Source: Tulasnella sp. 424 (taxonomy: Eukaryota > Basidiomycota > Agaricomycetes > Cantharellales > Tulasnellaceae). From it: a stretch of 64,000 nt of DNA. Position numbers and translations under genes: made by a program. How positions within the stretch are numbered: position 1 is the first letter of the stretch; every line of letters begins with the position of its first letter. The notes under the pieces are model-generated. The model worked only from the letters and a program-made list of their open reading frames with translations. It made no database searches and had not been told where the DNA came from. The stretch is from positions 248,001-312,000 of the forward strand of contig WSUB01000016.1 of assembly GCA_019633425.1 (NCBI GenBank). The letters run 5' to 3'. Shown here in pieces: positions 44,929 through 56,614 of this stretch.

Positions 44929-47900
44929 ATGTCGAGTGAGGAAGATGTTGAAAGGCGACGAGCAAGAGGCAAGGCAGTGGTGGGTCCTGGTTTCGGTCCT
45001 GTTAAGAATTCTCTGACGACTTGGGTTTCATTTGCAGGACGAAGAGTACGAAAGGCTGAGCACATTCCAAATTGACCGTCGAAGAATCGTTTTGTCCCAA
45101 GACGACTGCAAGCGCTCTGGAGGTTACGGTATTGTGCGACAAGCTCAGCTTTACCACTCATCGGACTTACCCACGTGGTTTGCCTGGCGTCGAGATGGTC
45201 CTGGTCAGCATGTCGCTGTTAAGCAAATCAAAATACCAGAGGTAGAGAGTATATCCTATTCTAAGAGAGTAAGACGCTGTGCTTTGATATCCCCACAAGT
45301 TGGTTGACTCGAATCAAACGTAGGCATTTACGAAACACGCATTAATCTGGTCCAGGCTCGAAGTGCATCCGGGCATTGCCAAGTTCCTCGGCTTCTACAC
45401 CGAGTTTGAGAGCTCTGAAGTGTGGCTACTTTCGCCATGGGAACCCTATGGGAACGTCATGGAATTCGTCCACAAGCGGGAGTTGGAAGTACCAGAAAAA
45501 CTTTCACTCGTATGTATTTCATTGTGCTTCTAGCGCATGGCTCATCAGGTTAATCGTATTAGGTGTACGATACCATTGATGCTTTAGCTTTCCTTCACCA
45601 ACTTAGTCCACCCGTGTGTCACGGAGACATCAAATCGGTAAGATATGAATTATAGCGCTTTCGGTTTACGACCTGACGTCTAAGGGCCCCGATCATTGAA
45701 GGCAAATGTCCTCATAAATTCCAAGTGCAAAGCTGTTCTGTGCGACCTGGGCTTAGCCCGGTTCTTCGAAGATAGTGGGTTCGAGAGGTTGGAAACGTCG
45801 ACAGGTTTCAAAGGGTCTCTCCACTGGTGCAGCCCTGAAATCCTCGATGGTCATCTACGAACTCCAGCTAGTGATGTTTATGCTTGGGCGTGGCTAGTGT
45901 GGGAGGTTAGTGTTCCCTCGATGAGATCTCCGAATGCAATGCTGATAAGGCTCGGTTCAAGATCATGACAGGTGAACTCCCGTACGAAGGAATTGTCGCC
46001 GACTATGCCATCATACGTCGGATATTCGAAACTCCTCGTCCACAAGTCGATGGAGAGTCCCGCCTTGATGACTGTCCCCAAGTTTGGGAATTGATGACTA
46101 GATGCTGGGCGGTTGATCCTCCGCAACGGCCGATAGCGAGCATGTGCCAAACGGCCATCGAGTACCTCGTGAGCGTCTTTGGCAATGATGCTTTGGATAC
46201 CGAGCCGCCCCTGACACAATCCATCAATAGCCTCGTTGCCCCCCCAAGCCCGACAATATCGATCGCAATGTCCGCTCCGCCGCACCTCTCGAGAGTATCG
46301 GCAATCTCGAGAGCTGGAAAGGGAACGACGCGGAAGGGCTTTCACACCTCGAACAAGCTCCTCAGGCGTATGAAGAAGAGGGAAATGAGAAAGGGGTCGC
46401 TGGCGTTCTCCGAAAGCAAGGGGTCGTCCCCGACAGCCCACCATCGGACGCAGCCTCAGGTAAAATGAACTTCGAAGGCGCAAACACCGTCCTTGTCAAC
46501 GACGCGAACAGCTCCTTAGCTCAGTCCCCTACGCAAGAGAATAGGCCTCAAGGTAGAAAGTCCACCAGCGCGAACGGGCTACCGGCACATCAGCCCACTC
46601 AGTGTGAGTGCGAAAAAAACAAGACTCATTATCCAGAGCAAGTTTGGGAGGCGGTTTTCCCTGGAACACCGGAGAACATTTACAACTTGCTATTTGCAAG
46701 CGGGTTTATGAAGGATTTCTTGGCCGAGGATCAGAAGTTGATGTGTGCGTTCTGAATTAGGTGCTGTCTGTTTCGAGAAGTACTAACGATGGGTTCGAAT
46801 GTCACAGCGCTTCGAATAGCATATTTGTACCCTGAATCTGAAAGTTCTCAGCCCCTCACTCGAACAATGTCATACATCAAGCCTTTGAACTGGAGTTTCG
46901 GTCCGAGGCAGACCAAGGGCGAGTTGAAGGAGGAGACGGTCCATTTCGACTTTGACACGTACGTTAGCATTGTAACGACCACGAGGACTCCCGACGTACC
47001 GAATGGAAGCATTTTCGCGTGCAAGGCTCGGACTTGCATCATGTGGGCTGGGCTGGCGAGCACGAAGATCATCGTCACGACGGGCGTCGAATGGTTTGGG
47101 CGTTGTTTCATCAGATGTGGGTTCTTCCCCCCCCCCCTCTCTGCGTTTAGAGAGAGCGGATCGACTAACTCCGTCTTGTATTTCATAGCGATTATCGAAA
47201 CGAACATCATTGAGGGCCAACGAACGTACCACTCCGACTTGGAACGTGCGATGAGGAAATACATCATCGAACATCCGACCGAGTTCATTCCAGAGGACGC
47301 GCCTTCGGATACCGATGCTTCGGGCTCTGTTGCGCACGAAGACGTCGGAGCCCTGATTACCTGGATATCGCCGACGCCCGTCAAAGTAAACGGTGGCTTC
47401 GGCGATGTATTCGCAGGTACCCACTCAAGAGCAGGGAAAGTGGCGCTCAAGAGGCCAAGGATCGGTCCCACAGGATACAATGAGGACCTCGTGAGAGTAT
47501 GCGTGTTTTCTATCATTATCGTCTTTTCCGGTGACAGACTTATTTCTATCAAAGAGATTTCAACGCGAAGCAGCAACGTGGGAGAAACTGCAACATCCCC
47601 ATATTTTAAAGTACTTGGGCACTTTTCAGAGAGATGGGCATTTGTATTTCGTAAGCCCGTTCATTGAGAACGGGACCTTGGTCGAGTATATCGTCCTGCA
47701 CCCGAGCGTCAACCGTATCAAGCTAGTATGTGCGTGACTCGAACTGATGAGCTCCCTGCTTATGATGATGCGGCTTTGAACAGGTGTGCGATACTGCAGG
47801 CGCAATTAGCTATTTACACGCACAGGGTGTCGTGCACGGCGATATCAAAGCCAGCAACCTGCTTGTCGGCGACGAAGGACAAGTCCTGCTCTGTGATTTC

Positions 47901-48340
47901 GGTCTCACAAAAACAACCGACTTGAGCACAACAACCGCGATGAAAGGAATCGGTAGTCTTCGTTGGCAAAGCCCAGAGCTGTGGGATGGCGGCTCGAAGT
48001 GTTTCAAATCGGATGTGTACGCGTTCGGAATGACCATAGCTGAGGTGAGCTGTCATTATCATTTAGCTTGGGTGTCATTGTGTCGTCTGAACACCCGCTC
48101 CGAGATCAGGTTCTTACGGGCGATGTCCCTTTCCCCGATCTCCAGACGGAGGGTGCTGTCATCCGTGCTGTTTTGATTCAAGGCAGGCGACCTACTAAGA
48201 TCCCCGCCGTGTCTTCTACTGGATTGTCTTACAAGAGGGTTTGGGCGGTTGCTGAAGCTTGCTGGTCCAGTATTCCTGAAGAGAGAATATCCATGAACGA
48301 GGCATCGCGACTTGTTCAAGAAGATCTTGGCTCGCCGTGA
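44929..48340 (+). CDS. Predicted kinase-VASt-kinase chimera
   Basis: Twelve exons read as one frame: 44929-44979, 45038-45268, 45324-45509, 45563-45637, 45702-45905, 45962-46168, 46231-46744, 46808-47116, 47189-47496, 47555-47725, 47784-48044 and 48110-48340; 915 residues. Residues 35-318 are a TKL kinase with the same six exon lengths as the kinase-TPR genes that follow, but degenerate (helix C Glu replaced: KHA for KEL; DLG for DFG). The first TPR stretch is kept to about residue 390, then changes into a linker. Residues about 451-620 are a VASt lipid-transfer domain (VFPGTPENIYNLLF, RTMSYIKPL, TTTRTPDVPNGS, EGQRTYHSDLERAMRKYI), as in sterol-transporting LAM proteins. Residues about 655-910 are a second TKL kinase with intact motifs (VALKRPRI, VVHGDIKASNLLV, CDFGLTK, RWQSPEL). 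No stop separates the halves. Alternatively, two genes, with the second starting at the ATG at 46465. Confidence 0.75.
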
Positions 48341-49187
48341 TTCAGGAGATCGATGCTGTTGTTCTATGAAGGCACTACCGGGGGGCGGAGGAGGTTCAAG
48401 TATCTTAATGCATTCCTTTTTTTTTCTGTAGAAGCTGATGAAATTAAATGGAACTTTCCATAATGGACAGAATGCATTTTGGCTAGAGATTCCGGCTCAT
48501 AATAAGAGCCCCTAAACGGATTGGATCAACAATATAGCTATTACCTTAGATACCCAATGTATGTCCATAGAAGGTACGAAATAATAAATATACATCGGGG
48601 GTCTATGGACTATGACAGTTTCCCGAAAAATATTTGCTTTTCTGACACCGTACTCAGAGGGGCGCGGTCGAAGTCGTAGGTCTTACTCCTTACTCCGACC
48701 CTAGGGACCATTAGTATACCTTTTCCGCCCTCTTCCCAGACTTTGAAATTTCCCAATCTTTGACTAAATTACCAAAAAAGTATATAGGTATGTCAAAAAT
48801 AACCTCGGTTGAACAACCCCAAGAGTTGTCAAGGTCCCCACCTCTGGACCCGTCACTTCGCGCAACGTGACCCAGCCGTCGCCGTCAGGGACAATGAGAA
48901 CCTGCCCGACGCTTCCTGACTACAGACCATAGTTGGAACACTGGTAAGAAACCACTGTTCAGCAACCTTGCGGTTCGTACCCGAAGAGAATTCAAGTTTA
49001 CGGAGACGGCTGCTGCATATCTGGAGGACGGGGATTACAACCGTGGAGGCTGATCCGAATAAGCGCCTGTCGCCGAAAGTGGCAGGATCGGCCTCGTGTT
49101 TCCTGATAACTACCACGCAAGCAAAGGAATCAAACCATCCTCTCTCCAATCGATTGGCAGTGACGAAACCAGCAGTGCCTCAGAAAG
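48341..49187. other. Spacer with transposon-terminus relic
   Basis: No gene. It contains an imperfect hairpin (GTCCATAG near 48564 and CTATGGAC near 48604), the diverged transposon end at 48798-48893, and from about 48990 the upstream sequence shared with the kinase genes. Confidence 0.5.
48798..48893. mobile_element. Decayed terminus of the Mutator-like miniature element family
   Basis: Aligns with the inner part of the 130-base terminal repeat at 8745-8874, and its end continues as in the other arm (GTCGCCGTCAGGGAC near 48877). The outermost part is lost and no partner arm or target duplication is visible, so it is a solo relic. Confidence 0.65.
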
Positions 49188-51833
49188 ATGTCGAGTGAGG
49201 AAGACCTTGAAAGACGACAAGCGAGAAGCCAGGCAGTGGTGGGTCCTGGTTTCGGTCCAGTTAAGAATTCCCAGACGACTTGGGTTTCATTCGCAGGACG
49301 AAGAGTACGAAAGGTTGAGCACATTCCAGGTTGACCGTCGAAGAATCGTTCTGGTCCAAGACAACTGCAAGCGCTCAGGGGGTTACGGTATTGTGCGACA
49401 AGCCCATCTTTACCCCTCATCGTACCTCCCCGCGTGGCTGGCCTTGCGTCAATATGGTCCTGCTCAGCATGTTGCTGTTAAGCAAATCAAGATATCAGAG
49501 GTGGACAATATGCCCGATGCTAAGAGAGTAAGAGAATGAGCTTGGACTCCTGCGCAAGTGTGTTGATTCGAATCACACATAGGCGTTTACAAAGGAGCTG
49601 TTAGTCTGGTCCGGCCTCGGAGAGCATCCGGGCATTGCCAAGTTCCTCGGCTTCTACGCCAAGCTTGAAAGCTCGGAAGCGTGGCTGCTTTCGCCATGGG
49701 AGCCCTATGGGAACGTCATGGAATTCGTCCACAAGCGGGAGTTGGAAGTGCCAGAAAAACTATCACTCGTATGTATTCCATTGCGCTTCTAGCACATAGC
49801 TCATGAAGTTGATTGCACTAGATGTACGATACCATCGATGCTTTAGCTTTCCTTCACCAGCTTAGTCCCCCTGTGTGTCATGGAGACATCAAATCGGTAA
49901 GAGCTGAATCCCAGTGCTTTCGATTGACGACCCGACGTCTAAGTATGCCGATCATTGAAGGCAAATGTCCTCATAAGCTCCAAATGCAGGGCTGTTCTGT
50001 GCGACTTTGGCCTCGCCCGGCTCTACGAAGACAATGGGTTCAAGAGGTTGGAAACGTCGACAGGTTTTAAAGGGTCTCTCCGCTGGTGCAGCCCTGAAAT
50101 CCTCGACGGTCACCCACGAACTCCAGCTAGTGATGTTTATGCTTGGGCATGGCTAGTGTGGGAGGTTAGTCCCCTCCTAGTCGATCTCCGACTCGGAGTA
50201 CAATACTAACGATACTCGGTTCAAGATCATGACCGGTGAACTCCCGTATGACGGAACTGTCGCCGACTATGCCATTATCCGTAGGATATTCGAAAGTCCT
50301 CGCCCACAAGTCGACGGAGAGACCCGGCTTGGTGACTGTCTCCAAGTTTGGGACTTGATGACAAGGTGCTGGGCGCTTGATCCGGAGCAACGGCCGACAG
50401 CCAGCATGTGCCGAACGACCATCGCGTACCTCGTGAGTGTCTTTGGCGATGATGCTTGTGAATACCGAGCTGCACCTGACACAATCCGCCAATAGCCTCG
50501 GTGCCCCCCCACCCCCGACAATTTCGATCGCCATGTCCGCTCCGCCGCACTTCTAGAGAGTATCGGCGATCTCGAGAGCTGGAAAGGGAACTACACGGAA
50601 GGGCTTTCGCACCTCGAACAGGCTCTGCAGGCGTACGAAGAAGAGGGAAACGAGAGAGGGGTCGCTAGCGTTCTCCGAAAGCAAGGGGTCGTCTATCTTC
50701 GCCATTCGTACCCCCTCAAAGCCCTGAGTGTCGCCGTCCGCGCGCTTGATAAATACCAAACTCTCGACGATTCCCTTGGGACCGCTGAGGTCTTATTCAT
50801 CATGGGGAGTTCCCTTGCTATGGAGTATAAACATGGCGAGGCGATGCAATTCTTCAAGGAAGCCTTCGAAATCTTCCAAATCAACGGCAACGACGTGGGC
50901 GTTGTACAATGTCTCGAGAGAATCGGCGAGATTCACAGGAGAGAAGACCGGCGCACCGAGGCTACTTCAACTCTGGAGAACGCTGTGGAAATCGCTCGTC
51001 GCTGTGGAGATAGCCTCGGTGGAGCAAAATCCCTTCTCATTCTTGGGATGCTTTACGGGACCCAGGGTGATGGCGAGAGAGGGGCCTCTACTCTCCGGGA
51101 GACCTGTAATACAGCTCGGAGAATCGGGTGGGAGCACGGAATATGCACCTGTCTAATCCAATTAGGTGAGATAAAATATTATGGAGGCGCCTACCATGAA
51201 GCGGAAGAGCTTTACCAGGAGGCCGTTGTTGTCGCTCGGCGTAGCAATGCGTGGTGGAGACTAGCCCAGGCCTTGTCAGGTCTCGGAGCTGCTTATTACT
51301 GGCAAAGACAACTCGACGGAGCGGCTGCAGCCCTGGAGGAATCGTGCTCGGTATACCACAAAATCTCGCTTTCTAATGAGGAATTAGGGTCTACTGCTTC
51401 TAGTCTTGCCGCATTGAAAGGGGAGCAAGGCAAAGTGGAGGAGGCTCTGTTCTGGTATGATCAGGCTATTACCGGGTATCGTAGGGCGCGGAAGTCGGAC
51501 CAGGTGTTGTGGTATATAGAGAAGAAGGCAGATATCTTGGTGGAGGCCGGAAGATACGACGAGGCGGCGCTCCAGCTTGAAGCGTGTCTAGTGCTTCAGA
51601 TGGAGCAGGGAGAGTGGAGCGGTTGGACCTCTGAAAGACTCAGCCGTATCCCGAGGACTGCCATGAAGTGGGAACGACGGAAACAGCTCAAACCGGTACT
51701 GGCCAAAATTCCTTCGGTCAGCCGGATATCGCCTATAATGTGCGATCTGGGACGGCTTCAGCGACGGATGCCCCAAATGGCAACTGCCAACCTGAAGCTG
51801 CCAATTGGGCTCAGGGAACTAAAAAGTTCCTAA
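49188..51833 (+). CDS. TKL kinase with C-terminal TPR repeats, copy 2
   Basis: Exons: 49188-49238, 49297-49527, 49583-49768, 49822-49896, 49961-50164, 50226-50432 and 50496-51833; 763 residues. The kinase (about 35-318) has RSGGYGIVRQA, HVAVKQIKI, AFTKELLVW, CHGDIKS-ANVLI, CDFGLARLYED, RWCSPEIL and the RCWALDPEQRP ending; all catalytic residues are present. From about 330 to 690 come some eight TPR-like helical repeats of about 40 residues (GDLESWKGNYTEGLSHLEQAL, RRCGDSLGGAKSLLILGMLY, DEAALQLEACLVLQ). The last 70 residues (RIPRTAMKWERRKQLKP, CDLGRLQRRMPQMATANLKLP) are conserved in all copies, of unknown role. The exon 6/7 intron (50433-50495) ends in TAG; without splicing it would look like a nonsense codon. 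Probable signalling kinase with protein-binding TPR; ligand unknown. Confidence 0.9.
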
Positions 51834-52851
51834 CGCGTAGATTTCGCTCCATCGGGTCCGGTTTCGCGGTCGGATGACCATCATGTTTACTGCGTGTATA
51901 TATACAACTGGTGTTCATAACTTTACGAATTATTTCGTCAGAGAATCTGTCAAGTACTTGATCATGACCAGTTTGACCTCACAGAGTCCGAAGAGCTCAA
52001 TATCGATCCGCCGGGAACGCTCGGTGGCGAAATCGACGGGGAAGATCTCTCCCAGACTGTTCCCGAGACCCGTTGCTGCGTATCGGTATCATGGGGACCA
52101 TGTATGGTGTTTCAGGCACAGCTTGGACGAACTTGCTGCAGGCCCCAAATAGAAAATTGCAACTTGCTTCTGGCTTCCTTGTCCTTTCCACTTATGTAAG
52201 AGTCATCCCTTCCCCCAGAGCTTTGTTCGTATCTTGTCCTTCGTCGTTTGCGCCCACTATCTACTTCTATCTGTCGACGGCGGCCGTAGAACTCAGCTTA
52301 TAGCTTTCACTCCCGGAAACTCGGCGCGTTCACCGCTCTTTCTCGCATTTACCGTTATTAGCACACAGGCCTGGCGGTACTTTACTGCCTGATCAACGTA
52401 TCTAGGGCCCAAGGACGGCTGGATTTTCTCAGGTTTTCTGTCATTGAATTCGTCCTGCTCCCTACCAAGCAACTCCTCAAGCCGTTCTGCCACATCCTTC
52501 CACTGTAACCCTTAGGGTACAAGAAGGCTTGAGGACAACGCTTGTTGTTCCATGCCATGAGTGGCGCCATCTGATTGCCATTTGGTTGCTACACCGTAAC
52601 TGGGGAGAATGCACGGTTCAGCACGCATGAGGTTCGCGCTTGAAGGGGAGTCGAGTTGACCTAGACGGCTGCCATCAGAGCCCTGTGATTACAAGTGAGG
52701 AGGCAAAGTCCGGTCAGGGTGGGAACACCGAAAGCGGCATATCGGCCTCCATGCTCGCCGCATTCCGTAATAACAACTCCCCCAGCACAAGATTCAGACC
52801 AGAAACTCTCCACAAATTTGCAACGAGGAAGCCGACAGCGTTCTCGGACAC
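51834..52851. other. Spacer between kinase-TPR copies 2 and 3
   Basis: Holds a tps1 last-exon relic (51966-52071) followed by sequence closely matching 55720-56614 in the next spacer. No gene supported. Confidence 0.55.
51966..52071 (+). pseudogene. Relic of the tps1 last exon, copy 1
   Basis: Aligns with 44290-44405: GTTTGACC, TCCGAAGAGCTC, GGGAACGCTCGGTGG, GAAATCGACGG-GAAGATCTCTC and CCCGAGACCC match the codons for LTLEKSKELESQ through DLSHTAPETP. The frame is broken. It marks the left end of a duplicated unit that began inside tps1. Confidence 0.75.
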
Positions 52852-55496
52852 ATGTCGAGTGAAGAAGACCTAGAAAGGAGGCGAGAAAGAGGCCAGGCGG
52901 TGGTGGGTCCGGTTTCGGTCCAGTTAAGAATTTCCTGACAACTTGCATTGGGTTGGCAGGATGAAGCTTATGAAAGGCTGAGCACATTTCAAGTCGACCG
53001 TCGAAGAATTGTTTTGGCCCAAGACGACTCCAGGCGTTCAGGGGGCTATGGTATTGTGCGACAAGCCCAGCTTTACCCCTCATCGCACCTCCCCACATGG
53101 CTGGCTTCGCGTCGATATGGTCCTGCTCAGTGTGTCGCTGTTAAGCAGATCAAGATATCAGAGGTAGACAATATGTCCGATGCTAAGAGAGTAAGACAAC
53201 GAGCTTGGACACCTGTGCAAGTTTGTTAATTGGAATCACACATAGGCGTTTACAAAGGAGCTGTTGGTATGGTCCGGTCTTGGGGAGCATCCGGGCATCG
53301 CCAGGTTCCTCGGCTTCTATGCCAAGTTTGAAAGCTCGGAAGCTTGGCTGCTTTCGCCATGGGAGCCCTACGGGAACGTCATGGAATTCGTCCACAAGCG
53401 GGAGTTGGAAGTACCAGAGAAACTATCACTTGTAGGTCTTCGATTGTGCTTCTCGCGCATAGCTCATGAAAGTAATCGCATTAGATGTACGATACCATCG
53501 ATGCTTTAGCTTTCCTTCATCACCTTAGTCCTCCCGTGTGTCACGGAGACATCAAATCGGTAAACAACAAATCCGGGTGCTTTCGATTTACGACCTGACG
53601 CCCAATTCCTCCGACTATTGAAGGCAAATGTCCTCATAAACTCCGAGTGCAGGGCTGTTCTATGTGATTTTGGCCTCGCCCGGCTTTACGAAGACCATGG
53701 GTTCGGAAGGTTGGAAACGTCGACAGGTTTTAAAGGGTCTCTCCGCTGGTGCAGCCCTGAAATCCTCGACGGTCACCCACGAACTCCAGCTAGTGATGTT
53801 TATGCTTGGGCATGGCTAGTGTGGGAGGTTAGTCCCCTCCTAGTCGATCTCCGACTCGGAATACAATACTAACGATACTCGGTTCAAGATCATGACCGGT
53901 GAACTCCCGTATAAAGGAACTGTCGCCGACTATGCCATCATTCGTAGAATATTCGAAAGTCCTCGCCCACAAGTCGACGGAGAGACCCGGCTTGGTGACT
54001 GTCTCCAAGTTTGGGACTTGATGACAAGGTGCTGGGCGCATGATCCGCAGCAACGGCCGACAGCCAGCATGTGCCGAACGACCATCGCGTACCTCGTGAG
54101 TGTCTTTGGTGATAATGCTTTTGACTATAGAGCCGCACCTAACACAATCCGTCAATAGCCTCGGTGCCCTCCCACCCCCGACAATTTCGATCGCCATGTT
54201 CGCTCCGCCGCACTTCTAGAGAGTATCGGCGATCTCGAGAGCTGGAAAGGGAACTACACGGAAGGGCTTTCGCACCTCGAACAGGCTCTGCAGGCGTACG
54301 AAGAAGAGGGTAACGAAAAAGGGGTCGCCAGTGTTCTTCGAAAGCAGGTCGTAGTCTATCATCGCCATTCCTACCACCTCAAGGCCCTGAATGTCGCCAT
54401 CCGCGCGCTTCAGAAATACGGGGACCTCAACGATTCGCTTGGGACGGCCGAGGTCTTGTTCCTCATGGGGAGTACCCTCGCGACGCACGATAAGAGGGAC
54501 GAGGCGACGCAATTCTTGAAGGAAGCCCTTGAAATCTTCCGAAATAGGGGCAACGATGTGGGCGTTGTACAATGTCTCGAGAGAATCGGCGAGATTCAGA
54601 GGAGAGAAGGGCAGTTTACGGAGGCAACTTCAACTCTGAAGAATGCTGTCGAAATCGCGCGTCGCTGTGGGGATAGCCTCGGTGAAGCAAAATCCCTTCT
54701 CAGTCTTGGGATGCTCTACGGGACCCAGGGTGATGGCGAGAGAGGGGCCGCTACTCTCCAGGAGACCTGTAATACGGCTCGGAGAATCGGGTGGGAGCAC
54801 GGGATATGCGGCTCTCTAATCCAATTAGGAGTCATCAAACTCAATGGATGGGCCTACCATGAAGCGGAAGAGCTTTTCCAAGAGGCCGTTGTCGCGGCTC
54901 GGCGTAGCAATGCGTGGTGGAGACTAGCCCAGGCCTTGTCCGGTCTAGGATTTTCTCATCGCGGCCAGGGACAACTCGACGAAGCGGCTGCAGCTTTGGA
55001 GGAATCTTGCTCGGTATACCACGAATTCTCGCTTCCTAATGATGAATTAGGGCGTACTGCTTCTGCTCTTGCCGCGGTGAAAGGGGAGCAAGGCAGAGTG
55101 GAGGACGCTCTATTCTGGTACGATCAGGCCATTGTCGCCCATCGTAGGCTTCAGGATCAGTACCAAGTTATGGAGTATATGAGCGGGAAGGCGGACGTAC
55201 TCGTGGAGGCAGGGAGATACGACGAGGCGGCGCTTCAGCTTGAAGCGCGTCTCGTGCTTCAGATGGAGCGCGGGGCTCGGAGCAGTTGGACTCGCTCAAG
55301 ACTGAGCCGTATCCCGAGGACTGCCATGCAGTGGGAACGGCGGAAACAGCTCAAACCGGGACTGACCAGAATTCCTTTGGTCAGCCGGACGTCGCCCATA
55401 AATTGCGATCTGGGACGGCTTCAGCGACGGATGCCTCAAATGGCAACTGCCAACCTGAAGCTGCCAATCCGGCTCAGCGAACCGGGAAGTTCCTAA
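52852..55496 (+). CDS. TKL kinase with C-terminal TPR repeats, copy 3
   Basis: Exons: 52852-52902, 52960-53190, 53246-53431, 53485-53559, 53624-53827, 53889-54095 and 54159-55496; 763 residues, with exon lengths identical to copies 2 and 4. The kinase motifs are intact: RSGGYGIVRQA, CVAVKQIKI, AFTKELLVW, CHGDIKS, CDFGLARLYED, RWCSPEIL. The TPR region is well preserved (REGQFTEATSTLKNAVEIARRCGD, DEAAAALEESCSVYH). The fifth intron (53828-53888) carries a TACTAAC branch site. It is flanked on both sides by tps1 relic-containing spacers. Kinase sequence is closest to copy 2. Confidence 0.9.
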
Positions 55497-56614
55497 CGCG
55501 TAGATTTCGCTCCATCGGGTCCGGTTCTGTTGTCGGACGATCATTACTTTTACTGCGTGTATCTAAAACTAGTGTATCTAACTTGTAATCTTCTTCATCA
55601 GAAAATCTGTTCGAGAGTCAACCTCTCAAAACGTCGAAAGAGCCCGATATCAGTCCGCCAGCGAAGGCTTGGTGGCGAAATCAACCGGGAAGATCTCTCG
55701 TATACTGCTCCCGAAACCCGTCGCTGCACATGAATACGAGGACTATGGTGTTTCAGGCACAGCTTGGACCAGCTTACTGCACACCCCAAATGGAAAATTG
55801 CAACTCGCTCTGGCGTCCTCGTCCTTTCCACTTACATAAGAGCCATCCCTTCCCTTAAAGCTTTGGTCCTATCTTGTCCTTCGTGGTTTGAGCCCGCTCC
55901 GGTTCTCTGCTTATCGACGGCGGTCGTCAAACTCAGCTCATAGCTTTTCACGGATGAAAACTCGGCGCGTTCACCGCTCTTTCTCGCACTCATCGTCATT
56001 ACCACACAAGTCTGGCGAGACTTTACTCCTTCAACGTCTAGGGATGGTTGGATTTTCTCAGGTTTGCTGTAATTCGTCCGGCTCCCTACTAAGGCCAACC
56101 AACTCCTCTCTGCCTCATCCTTCCGCTGTAACCCTTAGAGGATAAGAGACCGATGCTGCAGGCTCAATGTCCAGGGCTCAACCCATGGAGTTCTTGATAT
56201 TGCAATCTTAGCTATGGGCACGGACACCCTAGGGGTAAAACTCGACTGTCGAGTCCCACACTGTTTGCATATTCTCCTCCTTGAGGGAACGCTTGTCGTT
56301 CCACGCCATGGATGGGGCATCTGATTGCCCTTTGGTTGCTACAAGCTCCTACACCGTAACTGAGAACGCACGATTCGTCACATGAGGTTCGTGCTTGAAG
56401 GGAAGTCGAGTTGATGGGGACGGCTGCCATCGGAGCTCTGTGATTACAAGTGAGGAGGCAAACCCCGGTCAGGGTGAGAAGCGCCTGTCGCCGAAAGTGG
56501 CAGATCGGCCTCCACGCTCGCTGCATTCCGTAATAACAACTTCCCCAGCACAAGATTCAGACCCGAAACTCTCCACAATTTTGCAACGAGGAAACCAGCA
56601 CCGTTCTCGTAAAG
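55497..56614. other. Spacer between kinase-TPR copies 3 and 4
   Basis: Contains the second tps1 relic and then sequence repeated from 52075-52850. No gene supported. Confidence 0.55.
55619..55720 (+). pseudogene. Relic of the tps1 last exon, copy 2
   Basis: AAAACGTCGAAAGAGC, CAGTCCG, TTGGTGG and GAAGATCTCTCGTATACTGC match the tps1 3' end (44312-44405). It is followed directly by bases matching the tps1 3' flank at about 44571-44600, so about 165 bases of flank are missing between the two pieces. Frame broken. Confidence 0.75.

Noticed and set aside
50433..50495. Apparent nonsense codon (TAG) before the TPR region in kinase-TPR copies 2 and 3, and an apparent one-base deletion at the same place in copy 1
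   Set aside because: The segment is a 62-63 nt intron with GTGAGT or GTGAGC donor and AG acceptor in every copy; splicing restores the frame in all of them.
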